DNA of 43,242 nucleotides from Planctomycetota bacterium (GTDB lineage Bacteria > Planctomycetota > UBA8742 > UBA2392), in NCBI GenBank assembly GCA_020425695.1, contig JAGQRE010000016.1, positions 1 to 43,242 on the forward strand, in the 5' to 3' direction. Below, in pieces: positions 16,038-24,057 of this stretch. Each line of letters opens with the position of its first letter. Position 1 is the stretch's first letter. The notes under the pieces were generated by a model, which worked only from the letters and a program-made list of their open reading frames with translations, did not search any database and was not told the DNA's origin. The position numbers and the translations under genes were made by a program.

Positions 16038-17657
16038 CTAGCGTTTCCCTTGCTCGTGCCTGCTTCGCTCAATGCCTCGCGTCATGACCAGCGTGTTTCC
16101 CGTTGGAACGCGCCGAGCTTCATCCAACAGCGCTTCGGTGTCGTTCAAATTTAAGCGCATCACACGTGCGTAACTCCAGACCAGTTCCTTCATCTGGCGC
16201 TCGCCCGCAAACTCAAGCATCGTTCGCCCGACACGTCCAAGGCTGGCCACGGCCTGCGGCCCGAGAGTCGTCGGCGAACCACGGAAGATATGATCCGGCG
16301 CAGTCAGCACCAGTTGGCGTCCGCCCCTCGGTTTGACCGCTACCGAAAAACCCTCTGCCAGTGTCTCCGGTTCAAGCGGCAGAAAGAACAACCCGAAACG
16401 GTGCATACGCACCAGTTGGCGCCCCAGTTCTTCAAACAACCCGAGCGAGTCGTGGTCTTTCTTTTTCACCAGCGGCCCAACGGTCCCGGGCACACGCGCG
16501 AACACGCTCATGACGGGCGGTTTCAGCAGACATGCGAGCGGTGACGGCGCCATCACGTGCAGCGCGTTCAACTCCAGCAAACGTCCCCACAGGGCTTCGA
16601 GTTTTCGTCTCGTTGCCGCTTCATCAACGCTGTCGATGGGGCTTTTAAGTTTCCATATCTGGTTCTCGCCGAACCGCAGCTCAAAGTGACTGAACAGCAA
16701 CTCATCCCAATTCGCTGTATCGGTCTTGGCCAATGGGCGCTCAAGCTGTTCAAGGTCCGCATTGCTGGCGCGCCTGTAAATCAGCAGCAGCGTATCAGGG
16801 CGCTGCACGCGCGCGATTGCGGAGCTTGCATCACCGGCCGTCGCGATGCGCACTGTGTTCAGGTCAAACTGTTTCTGCGCGGCCTGTGCTTCGATGTCCC
16901 GAACGAGTTCCCGGTCAACGGGTGGGTCGCCCACGCACTTGCGGTACTCGCGCAGGAAGCGGCGCTTCACCGTGCTGGGTACGTCCAGGAAACACAGCGA
17001 AAGGTAGGCAAGATTCTCGCGTCGTTGAAGCTCGGCGGGAAGACTGCCACGGAAGTCTTCGCCGGCAAGGTCGATCACAAAGAACTCGGCTTCGTTGCCT
17101 GCGCGCGGGGGACGGATCAAAATGTTCCGCAAGTGTAGATCGCGGTGAATCAGCCCACCTTTGTGAAGCGTGGCGATGAACTTCGCGAACGAAGAAACCA
17201 GCCCATGCTGCAACGGGACACTTGTGGCAAGGCGTTCACGTTCTCGGTCGATGTACGCCTCGAACTCAATCGCGCCGCTGACACGCTCGATCACGAGGTA
17301 GTTAACGCCCGGCTTGCCCCGCGCGCTGAACAGACCGATTGCCTTGGATGTCGGAAGACCGAGCCTCTCCGCACTCTCGATTGACTTCCACTCGCGCCCG
17401 GACTGGCAGAAGCGCAGCGGTGACATACGCGTCATGAAACTGGTCTCGAATGCTTTGACCAGAAACTCGCCCTCGCGCGTCTTGAACTCATAGATCGCAC
17501 GCCCGGGTCGTACCCGCAGTGTCCGGAACGAATCTTTGCCATTGAGGGACTCTCGAATCGAATGGATCGCGGCCTCCGCGCCGGACACACCCTGCACCAC
17601 CGCGCACTCACCGCGCAGCGGCTTCAACAACGCAGGAATCGTGTCCACTGCATTCAA
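16038..17657 (-). CDS. WaaP/Kdo-kinase-family LPS kinase fused to a degenerate second kinase-like domain
   Basis: 539 residues. The first half (about 45-260) is a lipopolysaccharide sugar kinase of the Kdo/WaaP family: Lys68 in GEFLVKAFET, IHRDLHLRNIL (170-180) and the metal-binding Asp in VIDLAGEDF (about 194-202). It would phosphorylate an LPS core sugar at the inner face of the membrane. The second half (about 285-515) repeats the overall order: WKLKSPID (Lys336), a hydrophobic hinge, LGRQLVRMHRFGLFFLPLEP, and QLVLTAPDHIFRG. There the HRD and metal Asp positions read FLP and A, so it looks like a pseudokinase. The gene is part of the LPS-like cluster. Confidence 0.8.
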   Translation of the reverse strand: MNAVDTIPALLKPLRGECAVVQGVSGAEAAIHSIRESLNGKDSFRTLRVRPGRAIYEFKTREGEFLVKAFETSFMTRMSPLRFCQSGREWKSIESAERLGLPTSKAIGLFSARGKPGVNYLVIERVSGAIEFEAYIDRERERLATSVPLQHGLVSSFAKFIATLHKGGLIHRDLHLRNILIRPPRAGNEAEFFVIDLAGEDFRGSLPAELQRRENLAYLSLCFLDVPSTVKRRFLREYRKCVGDPPVDRELVRDIEAQAAQKQFDLNTVRIATAGDASSAIARVQRPDTLLLIYRRASNADLEQLERPLAKTDTANWDELLFSHFELRFGENQIWKLKSPIDSVDEAATRRKLEALWGRLLELNALHVMAPSPLACLLKPPVMSVFARVPGTVGPLVKKKDHDSLGLFEELGRQLVRMHRFGLFFLPLEPETLAEGFSVAVKPRGGRQLVLTAPDHIFRGSPTTLGPQAVASLGRVGRTMLEFAGERQMKELVWSYARVMRLNLNDTEALLDEARRVPTGNTLVMTRGIERSRHEQGKR

Positions 17658-17749
17658 GCCCGGTTGCCCCTCGTTTGGAGATTCGATTCACCCGAGCAAG
17701 TCAGGTTAGTTTCCCGCAGCCTCGCCGTGAACACTTCAGGCTTTTTGCG

Positions 17750-18883
17750 CTACGCCTCGCGAAGGGCGCGTGCGCGTTGCAGTGTTTCCAGCAGTCGTGC
17801 GGCGTTGACGTCTTTGCCCAGCAACGAGCCGGAATCAGCAACCGACTCCGCGCGCGGCGGATACTCAATCAACTGAAGCATGCGCTCGGCCAGCTCATTT
17901 GCGTCCTGCCGGTCGTTCAATACCCAGCCGTTCACGCCGTCGCGAATGTGTTGCTTCGCGCCGTTCTCGCTGCTGGTAATCACCGGTGTCCCGCATGCCA
18001 GCGCTTCCGTGACCGCGTTGGCGCTAGGGTCGTGCATGCTTGGCAGCACAAACAGGTCACTCGCCCCGTACCAGGCCGCGATGTCGTCCGTCTGGCCAAT
18101 GAAGTGCGCGCGTGCCCTAAGCCCGGCGGTCTGCAATTCGGCCTCGGCGGCTTCAATGTAGCCCGGCCCGACGCACGCGAAATGAACGTCGGGGCGTGTT
18201 TCGGCACATCGAATGAACCCGCGTACGCTTTCAATCAGACCTTTGCGGCGGAAGTCCATGCCGGAGAAGAGCACGAGCTTTGCGCCAGCCGGTATGCCGT
18301 TCTTTGCGCGAAGCTTGTCTCGCCCTTCCCGGACACCGGTATGAAAACGGGCCCAGTCAACGCCATTCGGGATAACGACTACGCGCTCAGCTTCCACGCC
18401 GAACCGGCGTGTGACTTCATCGCGAATCATCTCGCTGTTCGCGACGTAGAGCCCGAACTGACCCGGCTCAAACAGCTTCTCTTCAAGCTTTAGTAACTCA
18501 CGGTGGCGCGGGTTCAGCTTCGCGCGCCGTTGTGCACCCTCGTTCCCATATCGCACTTCCAACCAGCGGTGATGCAGCCCGTCACCCAGTCGCAGCACGT
18601 CGCCCGGCCACGCGCGTGCCAGGCACAGCACGGCGTCAGCACCCAGTTCAGCGGCGGCCTGCCCGGCACGCTTTGCGAACCAACCGTGCTTGAAAGGACC
18701 AAGCACCTTCGGGCGCGACACGCCGACGACGTTCATACCCTCGGCGTCGGTTGCGTCGTGCTTGTGGCAGATCACGGATATCTGATGACCTTCAGCCAGC
18801 CAGTGTTGCGCCAGCTCAACGGCGTAGCGTTCCGCGCCGCCGCGGCGCTTGATGAACTCGGTGCGCACGATCGCGATGTGCAC
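17750..18883 (-). CDS. WaaG-like GT4 glycosyltransferase (LPS core)
   Basis: 377 residues, the size of WaaG (LPS glucosyltransferase I). Features are the N-terminal GGAERYAVELAQHWLAEGHQ, KLNPRHRELLKLEEKLFEPG ahead of LYVANSEMIRDEV (compare the WaaG segment with FERATFEQG), VVVIPNGVDWARF, LVLFSGMDFRRKGLIESVRG, and the donor site PSMHDPSANAVTEALACGTP with ITSSENGAKQHI. In WaaG the enzyme adds glucose to heptose II. Position between a phosphatase gene and the WaaP-like kinase gene, as in known waa clusters where waaG neighbours waaP, supports an LPS core role. The sugar is unproven. Confidence 0.85.
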   Translation of the reverse strand: MHIAIVRTEFIKRRGGAERYAVELAQHWLAEGHQISVICHKHDATDAEGMNVVGVSRPKVLGPFKHGWFAKRAGQAAAELGADAVLCLARAWPGDVLRLGDGLHHRWLEVRYGNEGAQRRAKLNPRHRELLKLEEKLFEPGQFGLYVANSEMIRDEVTRRFGVEAERVVVIPNGVDWARFHTGVREGRDKLRAKNGIPAGAKLVLFSGMDFRRKGLIESVRGFIRCAETRPDVHFACVGPGYIEAAEAELQTAGLRARAHFIGQTDDIAAWYGASDLFVLPSMHDPSANAVTEALACGTPVITSSENGAKQHIRDGVNGWVLNDRQDANELAERMLQLIEYPPRAESVADSGSLLGKDVNAARLLETLQRARALREA

Positions 18884-18885
18884 GG

Positions 18886-19341
18886 CTATTGGTCCGATTT
18901 CATGCGTTGGCCCAAGTCAAAGACCGCCTGCTCTTGCTCACGCGTTTCGATGCTGCCCGGGCGGGCTTGACGAACAATCGACACGGCCTCTTCAGCAGGA
19001 AATCCTTTATCGACCAGGTAGCACGCCAGCATCGTGCCGGTGCGTCCCATGCCCGCGCCGCAGTGCACGACGATGCCTTTGCCCTCATGCCTGTAAAAGC
19101 GCGCCTGCCGCAGGAACTCTTCGATGGAGGAATCATCAGGCGGCGTGAAGTCCGGTACCGGCAAGTGCAACAACTCAAGCCCCGCACTAGCAAGAACTCC
19201 GGCATCGGCCGCAGTGTGAGTAAGGCTCACGACAAGCCCGATGTTTTGCTCGGCAAGCCACTGCCAGATGGTCTCCGAACGCGGATCAGGCCGGGCCATG
19301 CCGGCGATTTCACCTTCGATTACCCATGAGAATCCGTTCAC
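18886..19341 (-). CDS. Dual-specificity/tyrosine phosphatase-like protein (DUSP23 type)
   Basis: 151 residues, soluble. The catalytic loop VVHCGAGMGRTG (HC-x5-R) is complete and is preceded by the general-acid region PVPDFTPPDDSSIEEFL. The N-terminus FSWVIEGEIAGMARPDPRSE matches the small cyclin-phosphatase/DUSP23 group. It hydrolyses phosphate esters through a Cys thioester intermediate; the substrate may be protein or a small phosphorylated molecule. It lies between the large Ser/Thr kinase (57 bases upstream) and the WaaG-like gene (2 bases downstream), so it could reverse kinase action in the same operon. Confidence 0.9.
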   Translation of the reverse strand: MNGFSWVIEGEIAGMARPDPRSETIWQWLAEQNIGLVVSLTHTAADAGVLASAGLELLHLPVPDFTPPDDSSIEEFLRQARFYRHEGKGIVVHCGAGMGRTGTMLACYLVDKGFPAEEAVSIVRQARPGSIETREQEQAVFDLGQRMKSDQ

Positions 19342-19398
19342 GCCCCTACTGTATGAGACCAGCGTCGAGAGACCAGAGGCGACTACCGATACGACTAT

Positions 19399-22269
19399 CT
19401 ACTTCGTCCAGATCTTCCATGCAGCGTCGTTGCTGCCGTCCAGTACGAGTGCCTTCCCGGCTGCCTGTCGGGCTTCGGTTGATTCGCCGGCATTGCTCAG
19501 CTTCTCGGCCAGTGCAGCCCAGGCGTTTGGATTCAACGGCTCCAGCACCGTCCAGTTTCGCAAGTCCCCCACCGTCGGCGAACCTAGCTTCAGTGCGTTC
19601 TCAAACACTTCCAGGTTCACCAGTTCGGGATCAACGACTTCCCTCACGGCCTCAAGATAATCGGCGGCCCCGGTCGAATCGCCGCGGGCCAGCCGCTGCT
19701 GGGCATCGAGCAGGCGTTGCTCCAGCGTACCTGCTTGAAACTCGGTGGATGCCGTCTGCGCGCCGCGAGCCACCAGATAGTTCAGTTTGCGCTTCGCCGA
19801 TGGTGCAAGCATGCCGCCCGCCCGAATGGCGGCTCCCTGTTCAAGCACATCGGCGGGTACTCGATCCATACGTTCGAGTCGCGAAAATTCTGTGTCAGCA
19901 TCGTCCGTTCGACCCAGGGCGACGAGCCACGCAACAAGGCTCAACTGTTCGTCGAAGCTCTGGCCTTCGTGCAGAAGCCTGCGCACGCTTGTCGTTGTCA
20001 GCATGTCGTATCGGATGGTGACGCGTTCCCCGTCGTCGCTGACCGTGAAATCACTGTTGCCGACGCTCGTGACGCGCCCGGTGTATTTGTCGATTCGCGT
20101 GCTGCGGTTTCCCTCGCTGTCGATCTCCGCATGAACCAGGAACTCGTGCTGGCTGTTTGCACGTCGTACGAGGCGCAGGTTTGTTTCCAGCGCGACACTT
20201 ACGCGGTCTGCCAACTTTACGTGGTCGCGGTACTGGTCGAGCAGCCCGTGTACGAACTCGCACTTCGCGATTCGTTCCGCCAGCAGCACCTGGCCGGCAG
20301 ACGCAGCAGCTTTGGTGCGCTGGGCGGTCAGGTTTGTTTCAAGTTGATCGAGGGCTTTCAGGACTTGCTTGAAACGACGCTTCTCAAGCTCCGGTTTCTG
20401 CTTGCTGATTTCATCCAGCACCAGTTGCGCCCAGGCGCTTAACTGCTCGTCGTGAAAGCCGCGCCAGGCATCGACAGTCGCCACGGCCTTCTGGTGCACC
20501 GTCTCTAACAACTTCCGGAGCGAAGCCAGCCGCTTGTTGATTTTCTCCTGCGAGGCCGCCGTCCGCCCGGGCAGGAAGCCCTCAAGCAGGTCCCGTTCGC
20601 GCAGAAGATTGCCGGCGTTGCGCATGCGACCAAACTCGCTCAATGTCTCAGCGTTGTCCTGGTCGGTCTGCCAATCCGCCCGGTAGTCGTCGGCACGCTC
20701 AAGCAACCTCGCCAGATCCGTCGCTTCCACGGCGATCACAACCTGCCGCTGCGTATCCAGTTTTTGCTGAACCGACACTTCATCTCCGTCGCTCAATGGA
20801 ACCAGTAATTCGTCGGGGAAGCGATCCAGTGCACCCAGCGCTTCCGCCGTGCGCTTCTCTTTCAGCGCGGTATCGCTGGCCTCTTTGGCTTTCTCGTACT
20901 CCTGTGCGCGCAACTGGCTGACGCGCTTCACGACTTCGTTCTGGTTCTCTTTTGCGTCGTCCGCGTACTGGCTGCTTGGATAGGCACGCAGGAAGCCGGC
21001 CCAGGCGTCGTATGCGCCCTTGTAGTCCGCGTTGCCCAGTGCCGAGCGCCCGTCAAGTTCGGCCGCGTTGTACGCTTCATCCTCCGGGTGGAAGGTCGGG
21101 CCGCCGTCGCCCGGCTCTTTGTTGCTGAGCGTTGGCGGTGGGTTCACGGTGGTTCGATTGCTCCGGGCTGTATTCTCTTTCACCCCCCCGGTGTTGGTCT
21201 GGCCAATCGGGTCAGGCGGCGTCTTAAGCAGTGAGCTGATCCAGAAGAACAACACAATGCCGACCGACAGCGCGGCAAGTATTGCACCCCCGATCAGCAG
21301 CGGCTGCAGGCCACGCCCGACTTCCGGCGTTTCGTGTGTGCCGCTGTCCAGTTGCAGCGTGTCGGTCGGGTCTGTCGGCGCGGTCGGCGTGCCGGGAATG
21401 CTGCGCGTGACCATCCGCCGCGGCAGACGCTCAAGCAATTCGTTGAAGCTGTCGGGGCGGTCTTTCGGGTGGTACTTGATGCAGTCCATCACCAGTTGAG
21501 TGAACTTCGGCGGCAGGTCGGGGCGTCGCCCGTCAAGCAACTCGGCACCCTGTTTCTGGCGCAGCATGATGGCCTGAGCGCCGGTCTGGCCGAAAGGCGG
21601 CTCGCCGGTCGCCAGAAAGTACAGCGTCGCGCCGTAACTGAAAATATCGCTGCGTTTGTCGGGCACCATGCGCCGCATGACTTCGGGCGCTGAGTACGCA
21701 GGCGTGCCGAAGTTCAGCGGGCCTTCGTGCCCTTCGCTGATCAGTCGCAAATCACCCGCCAGCCCGAAGTCGGCCAGTTTGCAGCGCCCGCGCGAATTCA
21801 GAATCAGGTTTTCCGGCTTGATGTCGCGGTGAAGAATGCCCTCGCGGTGCGCGGCGTACAGGGCCTCAGCCGTCTGGCGCGCGACCGACAGCAGTTCGTC
21901 GCCGCCCATGGGGCCTTTCTCTTTGACCAGCACGCGAAGGTTCGTGCCTTCGGCGAAATCCATGACGATGAAGTGCACGCCCTTGTCTTCAAGGATGTCG
22001 ATCACTTTGACGACGTTCTCGTGCTCGACGCGGGCCAGGCTTTGCGCTTCTGTGCGAAAGCGCTCGATCAGTTCATCACGCTTAGACAACTCCGGGTCGA
22101 GAACTTTCAGCGCGACGATCTTGTCGATGTACACGTGGCGTGCGCGGTACACGACGCCCATACCGCCACGTGCGACCCGCGCCAGCACCTCATAGCTGGC
22201 GAGTCGCCGCCCGACCAAGGGGTCTTGCCGAGCGCTGGTATCGGAACTACCGGTGTTTCCGTCCGCCAT
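19399..22269 (-). CDS. Transmembrane Ser/Thr protein kinase with large extracytoplasmic helical region
   Basis: 956 residues from ATG 22269. The open frame extends 108 codons further but would overlap the divergent gene at 22306, so it is not used. The kinase domain covers about 26-283: GGMGVVYRA, Lys55 in VALKVLD, HRDIKPEN (147-154), DFG (167-169), GTPAYSAPEV and RSDIFSYGA. A Pro/Thr-rich linker leads to one membrane segment (about 323-345). The outer region has a TPR-like start (YKGAYDAWAGFLRAYPSSQY) and long coiled-coil-prone helices. A central beta-rich piece (HAEIDSEGNRSTRIDKYTGR) precedes TPR-like repeats at the end (NAWAALAEKLSNAGESTEAR). It probably senses an envelope signal and phosphorylates cytoplasmic partners. 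Confidence 0.92.
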   Translation of the reverse strand: MADGNTGSSDTSARQDPLVGRRLASYEVLARVARGGMGVVYRARHVYIDKIVALKVLDPELSKRDELIERFRTEAQSLARVEHENVVKVIDILEDKGVHFIVMDFAEGTNLRVLVKEKGPMGGDELLSVARQTAEALYAAHREGILHRDIKPENLILNSRGRCKLADFGLAGDLRLISEGHEGPLNFGTPAYSAPEVMRRMVPDKRSDIFSYGATLYFLATGEPPFGQTGAQAIMLRQKQGAELLDGRRPDLPPKFTQLVMDCIKYHPKDRPDSFNELLERLPRRMVTRSIPGTPTAPTDPTDTLQLDSGTHETPEVGRGLQPLLIGGAILAALSVGIVLFFWISSLLKTPPDPIGQTNTGGVKENTARSNRTTVNPPPTLSNKEPGDGGPTFHPEDEAYNAAELDGRSALGNADYKGAYDAWAGFLRAYPSSQYADDAKENQNEVVKRVSQLRAQEYEKAKEASDTALKEKRTAEALGALDRFPDELLVPLSDGDEVSVQQKLDTQRQVVIAVEATDLARLLERADDYRADWQTDQDNAETLSEFGRMRNAGNLLRERDLLEGFLPGRTAASQEKINKRLASLRKLLETVHQKAVATVDAWRGFHDEQLSAWAQLVLDEISKQKPELEKRRFKQVLKALDQLETNLTAQRTKAAASAGQVLLAERIAKCEFVHGLLDQYRDHVKLADRVSVALETNLRLVRRANSQHEFLVHAEIDSEGNRSTRIDKYTGRVTSVGNSDFTVSDDGERVTIRYDMLTTTSVRRLLHEGQSFDEQLSLVAWLVALGRTDDADTEFSRLERMDRVPADVLEQGAAIRAGGMLAPSAKRKLNYLVARGAQTASTEFQAGTLEQRLLDAQQRLARGDSTGAADYLEAVREVVDPELVNLEVFENALKLGSPTVGDLRNWTVLEPLNPNAWAALAEKLSNAGESTEARQAAGKALVLDGSNDAAWKIWTK

Positions 22270-22305
22270 GCTGTGTATCCTACCTAGGTGGTCCCCGTTC
22301 CGCCT

Positions 22306-22818
22306 ATGCCTGTAAACGGTGTTGCATTGGATGAAGCCGAAAAACAATTGCCCAGCGACGAAGAACTGGCCGAGATGTTGGCCCGCGCTGACGGTCGCAA
22401 GCCGGGCAAGAAGCCCAAACGCGACCCACTGAAGCCATCGCCACGCCTGCCCGAAGCGCTGTACTACTACATGTTCATCCTGATTGAGGCGGCGATCCTG
22501 ATTGGCGTTTGGGGCTTCATGCGCATGGGTATCGAAGAGGCCATGAAAGGCCCGACCATCGAATCCCCAATCATGGACCAGATCCTGTTTCACCTGAAGT
22601 CGATCGGCGTCGGGCTGATGACTGTGTTCCGTGAGCAGCCGTGGGTTCCTGCGCTGGCGGCGGGGATGGCGCTGCCGGTGTTCATGCCGTCAACGCCAAA
22701 AAGCCGAAAGCGCATGGCCACCATCGTCAGCACCGTTCTGGTAGGCCTGTTCATCATGTTGATCGCCTTGCAATTCAATGAAGATATTGCGAACGCGGGC
22801 TCGGCTATCGGGCGCTAA
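22306..22818 (+). CDS. Small membrane protein with two or three helices, unknown function
   Basis: 170 residues from ATG 22306; an in-frame GTG at 22288 has a worse upstream context. A charged, Lys/Pro-rich cytoplasmic region (about 1-50, with RKPGKKPKRDPLKPSPRLP) precedes helices at YYMFILIEAAILIGVWGF, WVPALAAGMALPVF and IVSTVLVGLFIMLIALQF. Only 36 bases separate its start from that of the divergent Ser/Thr kinase. I do not recognise the family. The tail of basic residues and the head-to-head arrangement suggest, without proof, a link with the kinase. Confidence 0.72.
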   Translation: MPVNGVALDEAEKQLPSDEELAEMLARADGRKPGKKPKRDPLKPSPRLPEALYYYMFILIEAAILIGVWGFMRMGIEEAMKGPTIESPIMDQILFHLKSIGVGLMTVFREQPWVPALAAGMALPVFMPSTPKSRKRMATIVSTVLVGLFIMLIALQFNEDIANAGSAIGR

Positions 22819-22883
22819 CCAGTCAGTTTTGAAACTGACGATTCCAGCAGTTACACTATGCACCAATTTTGCCGGAGCCTGCC

Positions 22884-23591
22884 GTGGCCGACCCGACAAT
22901 TCTCGCCGACGTGCTGCACTGCCTGCCCACGATCCTCAGGGGCGCCTTTCGCGCGTTGGCACAGACAGGCCAGCCACTGCCACCGGAATGGGACGATTTC
23001 GAAGACCCGTACTACAACGAGCCTGAGCCGGAGTTCCCGTTTGGAGCGCTGATCATCGGCTTTCTCGTAAGTATCGGCATCCAGGTTCTGTTCGGTCTCT
23101 GGGGCAAGTCCCGCGCGGAAGACCACAACGTTCACCCGCTGGCCGGGTTTCTGGCAGGCTTCTTTCTTGGCTGGATCGGCGTGCTGCTTGTGCCGGTGTT
23201 CAAGACAGACCGAATCGTGAACAAACCCGCGCGCACCCAGTTCTACCCACAGATGCAATCGGCCCCGAACCCGGTTTACACGGCCGGCACTCCAATGAGC
23301 CAGCAGGCTCCGCCACCCGGCTACCCGCAGCCACCCATGGCACCGCCACCGCAGGGCGCGTATCCGATGGCACCGCAACAGTATCCGCACATGCAGCCGC
23401 CACCGATGGCGCCGCAGATGCAACAGCCGATGGCTCCGCCGCCCCAGCCCGCGATGCCGGACATGCTGGTCGCTGACGATTCCGGCTACGTCGTATGCCC
23501 GAGTTGCCAGTCGCGCACCAAAGCGGGACGCAAGGCCTGCATGAGTTGCGGCAACTTCCTGCCGCCCATCTTCGACCCGAACGTCGGATAA
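22884..23591 (+). CDS. Membrane protein with Pro/Met-rich linker and C-terminal zinc ribbon
   Basis: 235 residues from GTG 22884, chosen because GGAG lies 6 bases upstream; a TTG five codons earlier is also in frame. An N-terminal acidic stretch is followed by two membrane segments: GALIIGFLVSIGIQVLFGLW and LAGFLAGFFLGWIGVLLVPV. A long Pro/Met/Gln-rich linker (about 120-195, repeating M-A-P-P-P) leads to a zinc ribbon CPSC...CMSC near the C-terminus (x14 between the pairs). The second helix matches that of the next gene (GGFLGWIGLLIVFL). The zinc ribbon suggests contact with protein or nucleic acid in the cytoplasm. No function is assigned. Confidence 0.78.
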   Translation: MADPTILADVLHCLPTILRGAFRALAQTGQPLPPEWDDFEDPYYNEPEPEFPFGALIIGFLVSIGIQVLFGLWGKSRAEDHNVHPLAGFLAGFFLGWIGVLLVPVFKTDRIVNKPARTQFYPQMQSAPNPVYTAGTPMSQQAPPPGYPQPPMAPPPQGAYPMAPQQYPHMQPPPMAPQMQQPMAPPPQPAMPDMLVADDSGYVVCPSCQSRTKAGRKACMSCGNFLPPIFDPNVG

Positions 23592-23649
23592 ATCCGCTGT
23601 AGCAGCACAGCAACACGGCTACAATGGTGGCGTTCGTAAAGGGAACCCC

Positions 23650-24057
23650 ATGCCCATCTCATTGCTTGCCTCAACAAGTTCTTCAGGCGTGTTCATACCT
23701 CTGGCTCGCGGCGGACCACCGCCTGAGTTCTTCGCGATGATGGGCGTGTTTGCCGTCATCTATCTCGTAATCATCGCCGCCTTTGCCACGGGCGGTTACT
23801 TCATCGCAAAGAAGTACCAGATGGCCCCGTGGATCGGGCTTTTGCTCGGCGGTTTTCTGGGCTGGATTGGGCTCCTGATCGTCTTCCTGATGGGACACAG
23901 CCAGGAGCAGAACCGCAAGCGCGAAGAAGAAGCTCGCCGCTACGCTGAATGGTGGCACGCCAACTACGGGAATCAGCCTCAGCCGCAGGTCTCGCAGACG
24001 CCCTACGGCTGGCCGGGGCAGAACCCGCCGCCGGCTCCCCCACCGCCGGTCGCCTAG
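23650..24057 (+). CDS. Small membrane protein with G-F-L-G-W-I-G helix
   Basis: 135 residues; GGGAA lies a few bases before ATG 23650. Two membrane helices (about 28-50, MMGVFAVIYLVIIAAFATGG, and 60-80, IGLLLGGFLGWIGLLIVFLM) are followed by a charged helix (QEQNRKREEEARRYAEWW) and a Pro-rich tail. It is a shorter relative of the upstream gene and lacks the zinc ribbon. The stop codon overlaps that of the convergent NeuB-like gene by three bases (CTAG). Unknown function; the helix resembles small TM2/superinfection-immunity-like domains in length only. Confidence 0.75.
   Translation: MPISLLASTSSSGVFIPLARGGPPPEFFAMMGVFAVIYLVIIAAFATGGYFIAKKYQMAPWIGLLLGGFLGWIGLLIVFLMGHSQEQNRKREEEARRYAEWWHANYGNQPQPQVSQTPYGWPGQNPPPAPPPPVA

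Noticed and set aside
22270..22593. N-terminal extension of the large Ser/Thr kinase by 108 codons
   Set aside because: It would overlap the plus-strand membrane protein gene; the extension has no domain, and ATG 22269 leads directly into a normal kinase N-terminus.
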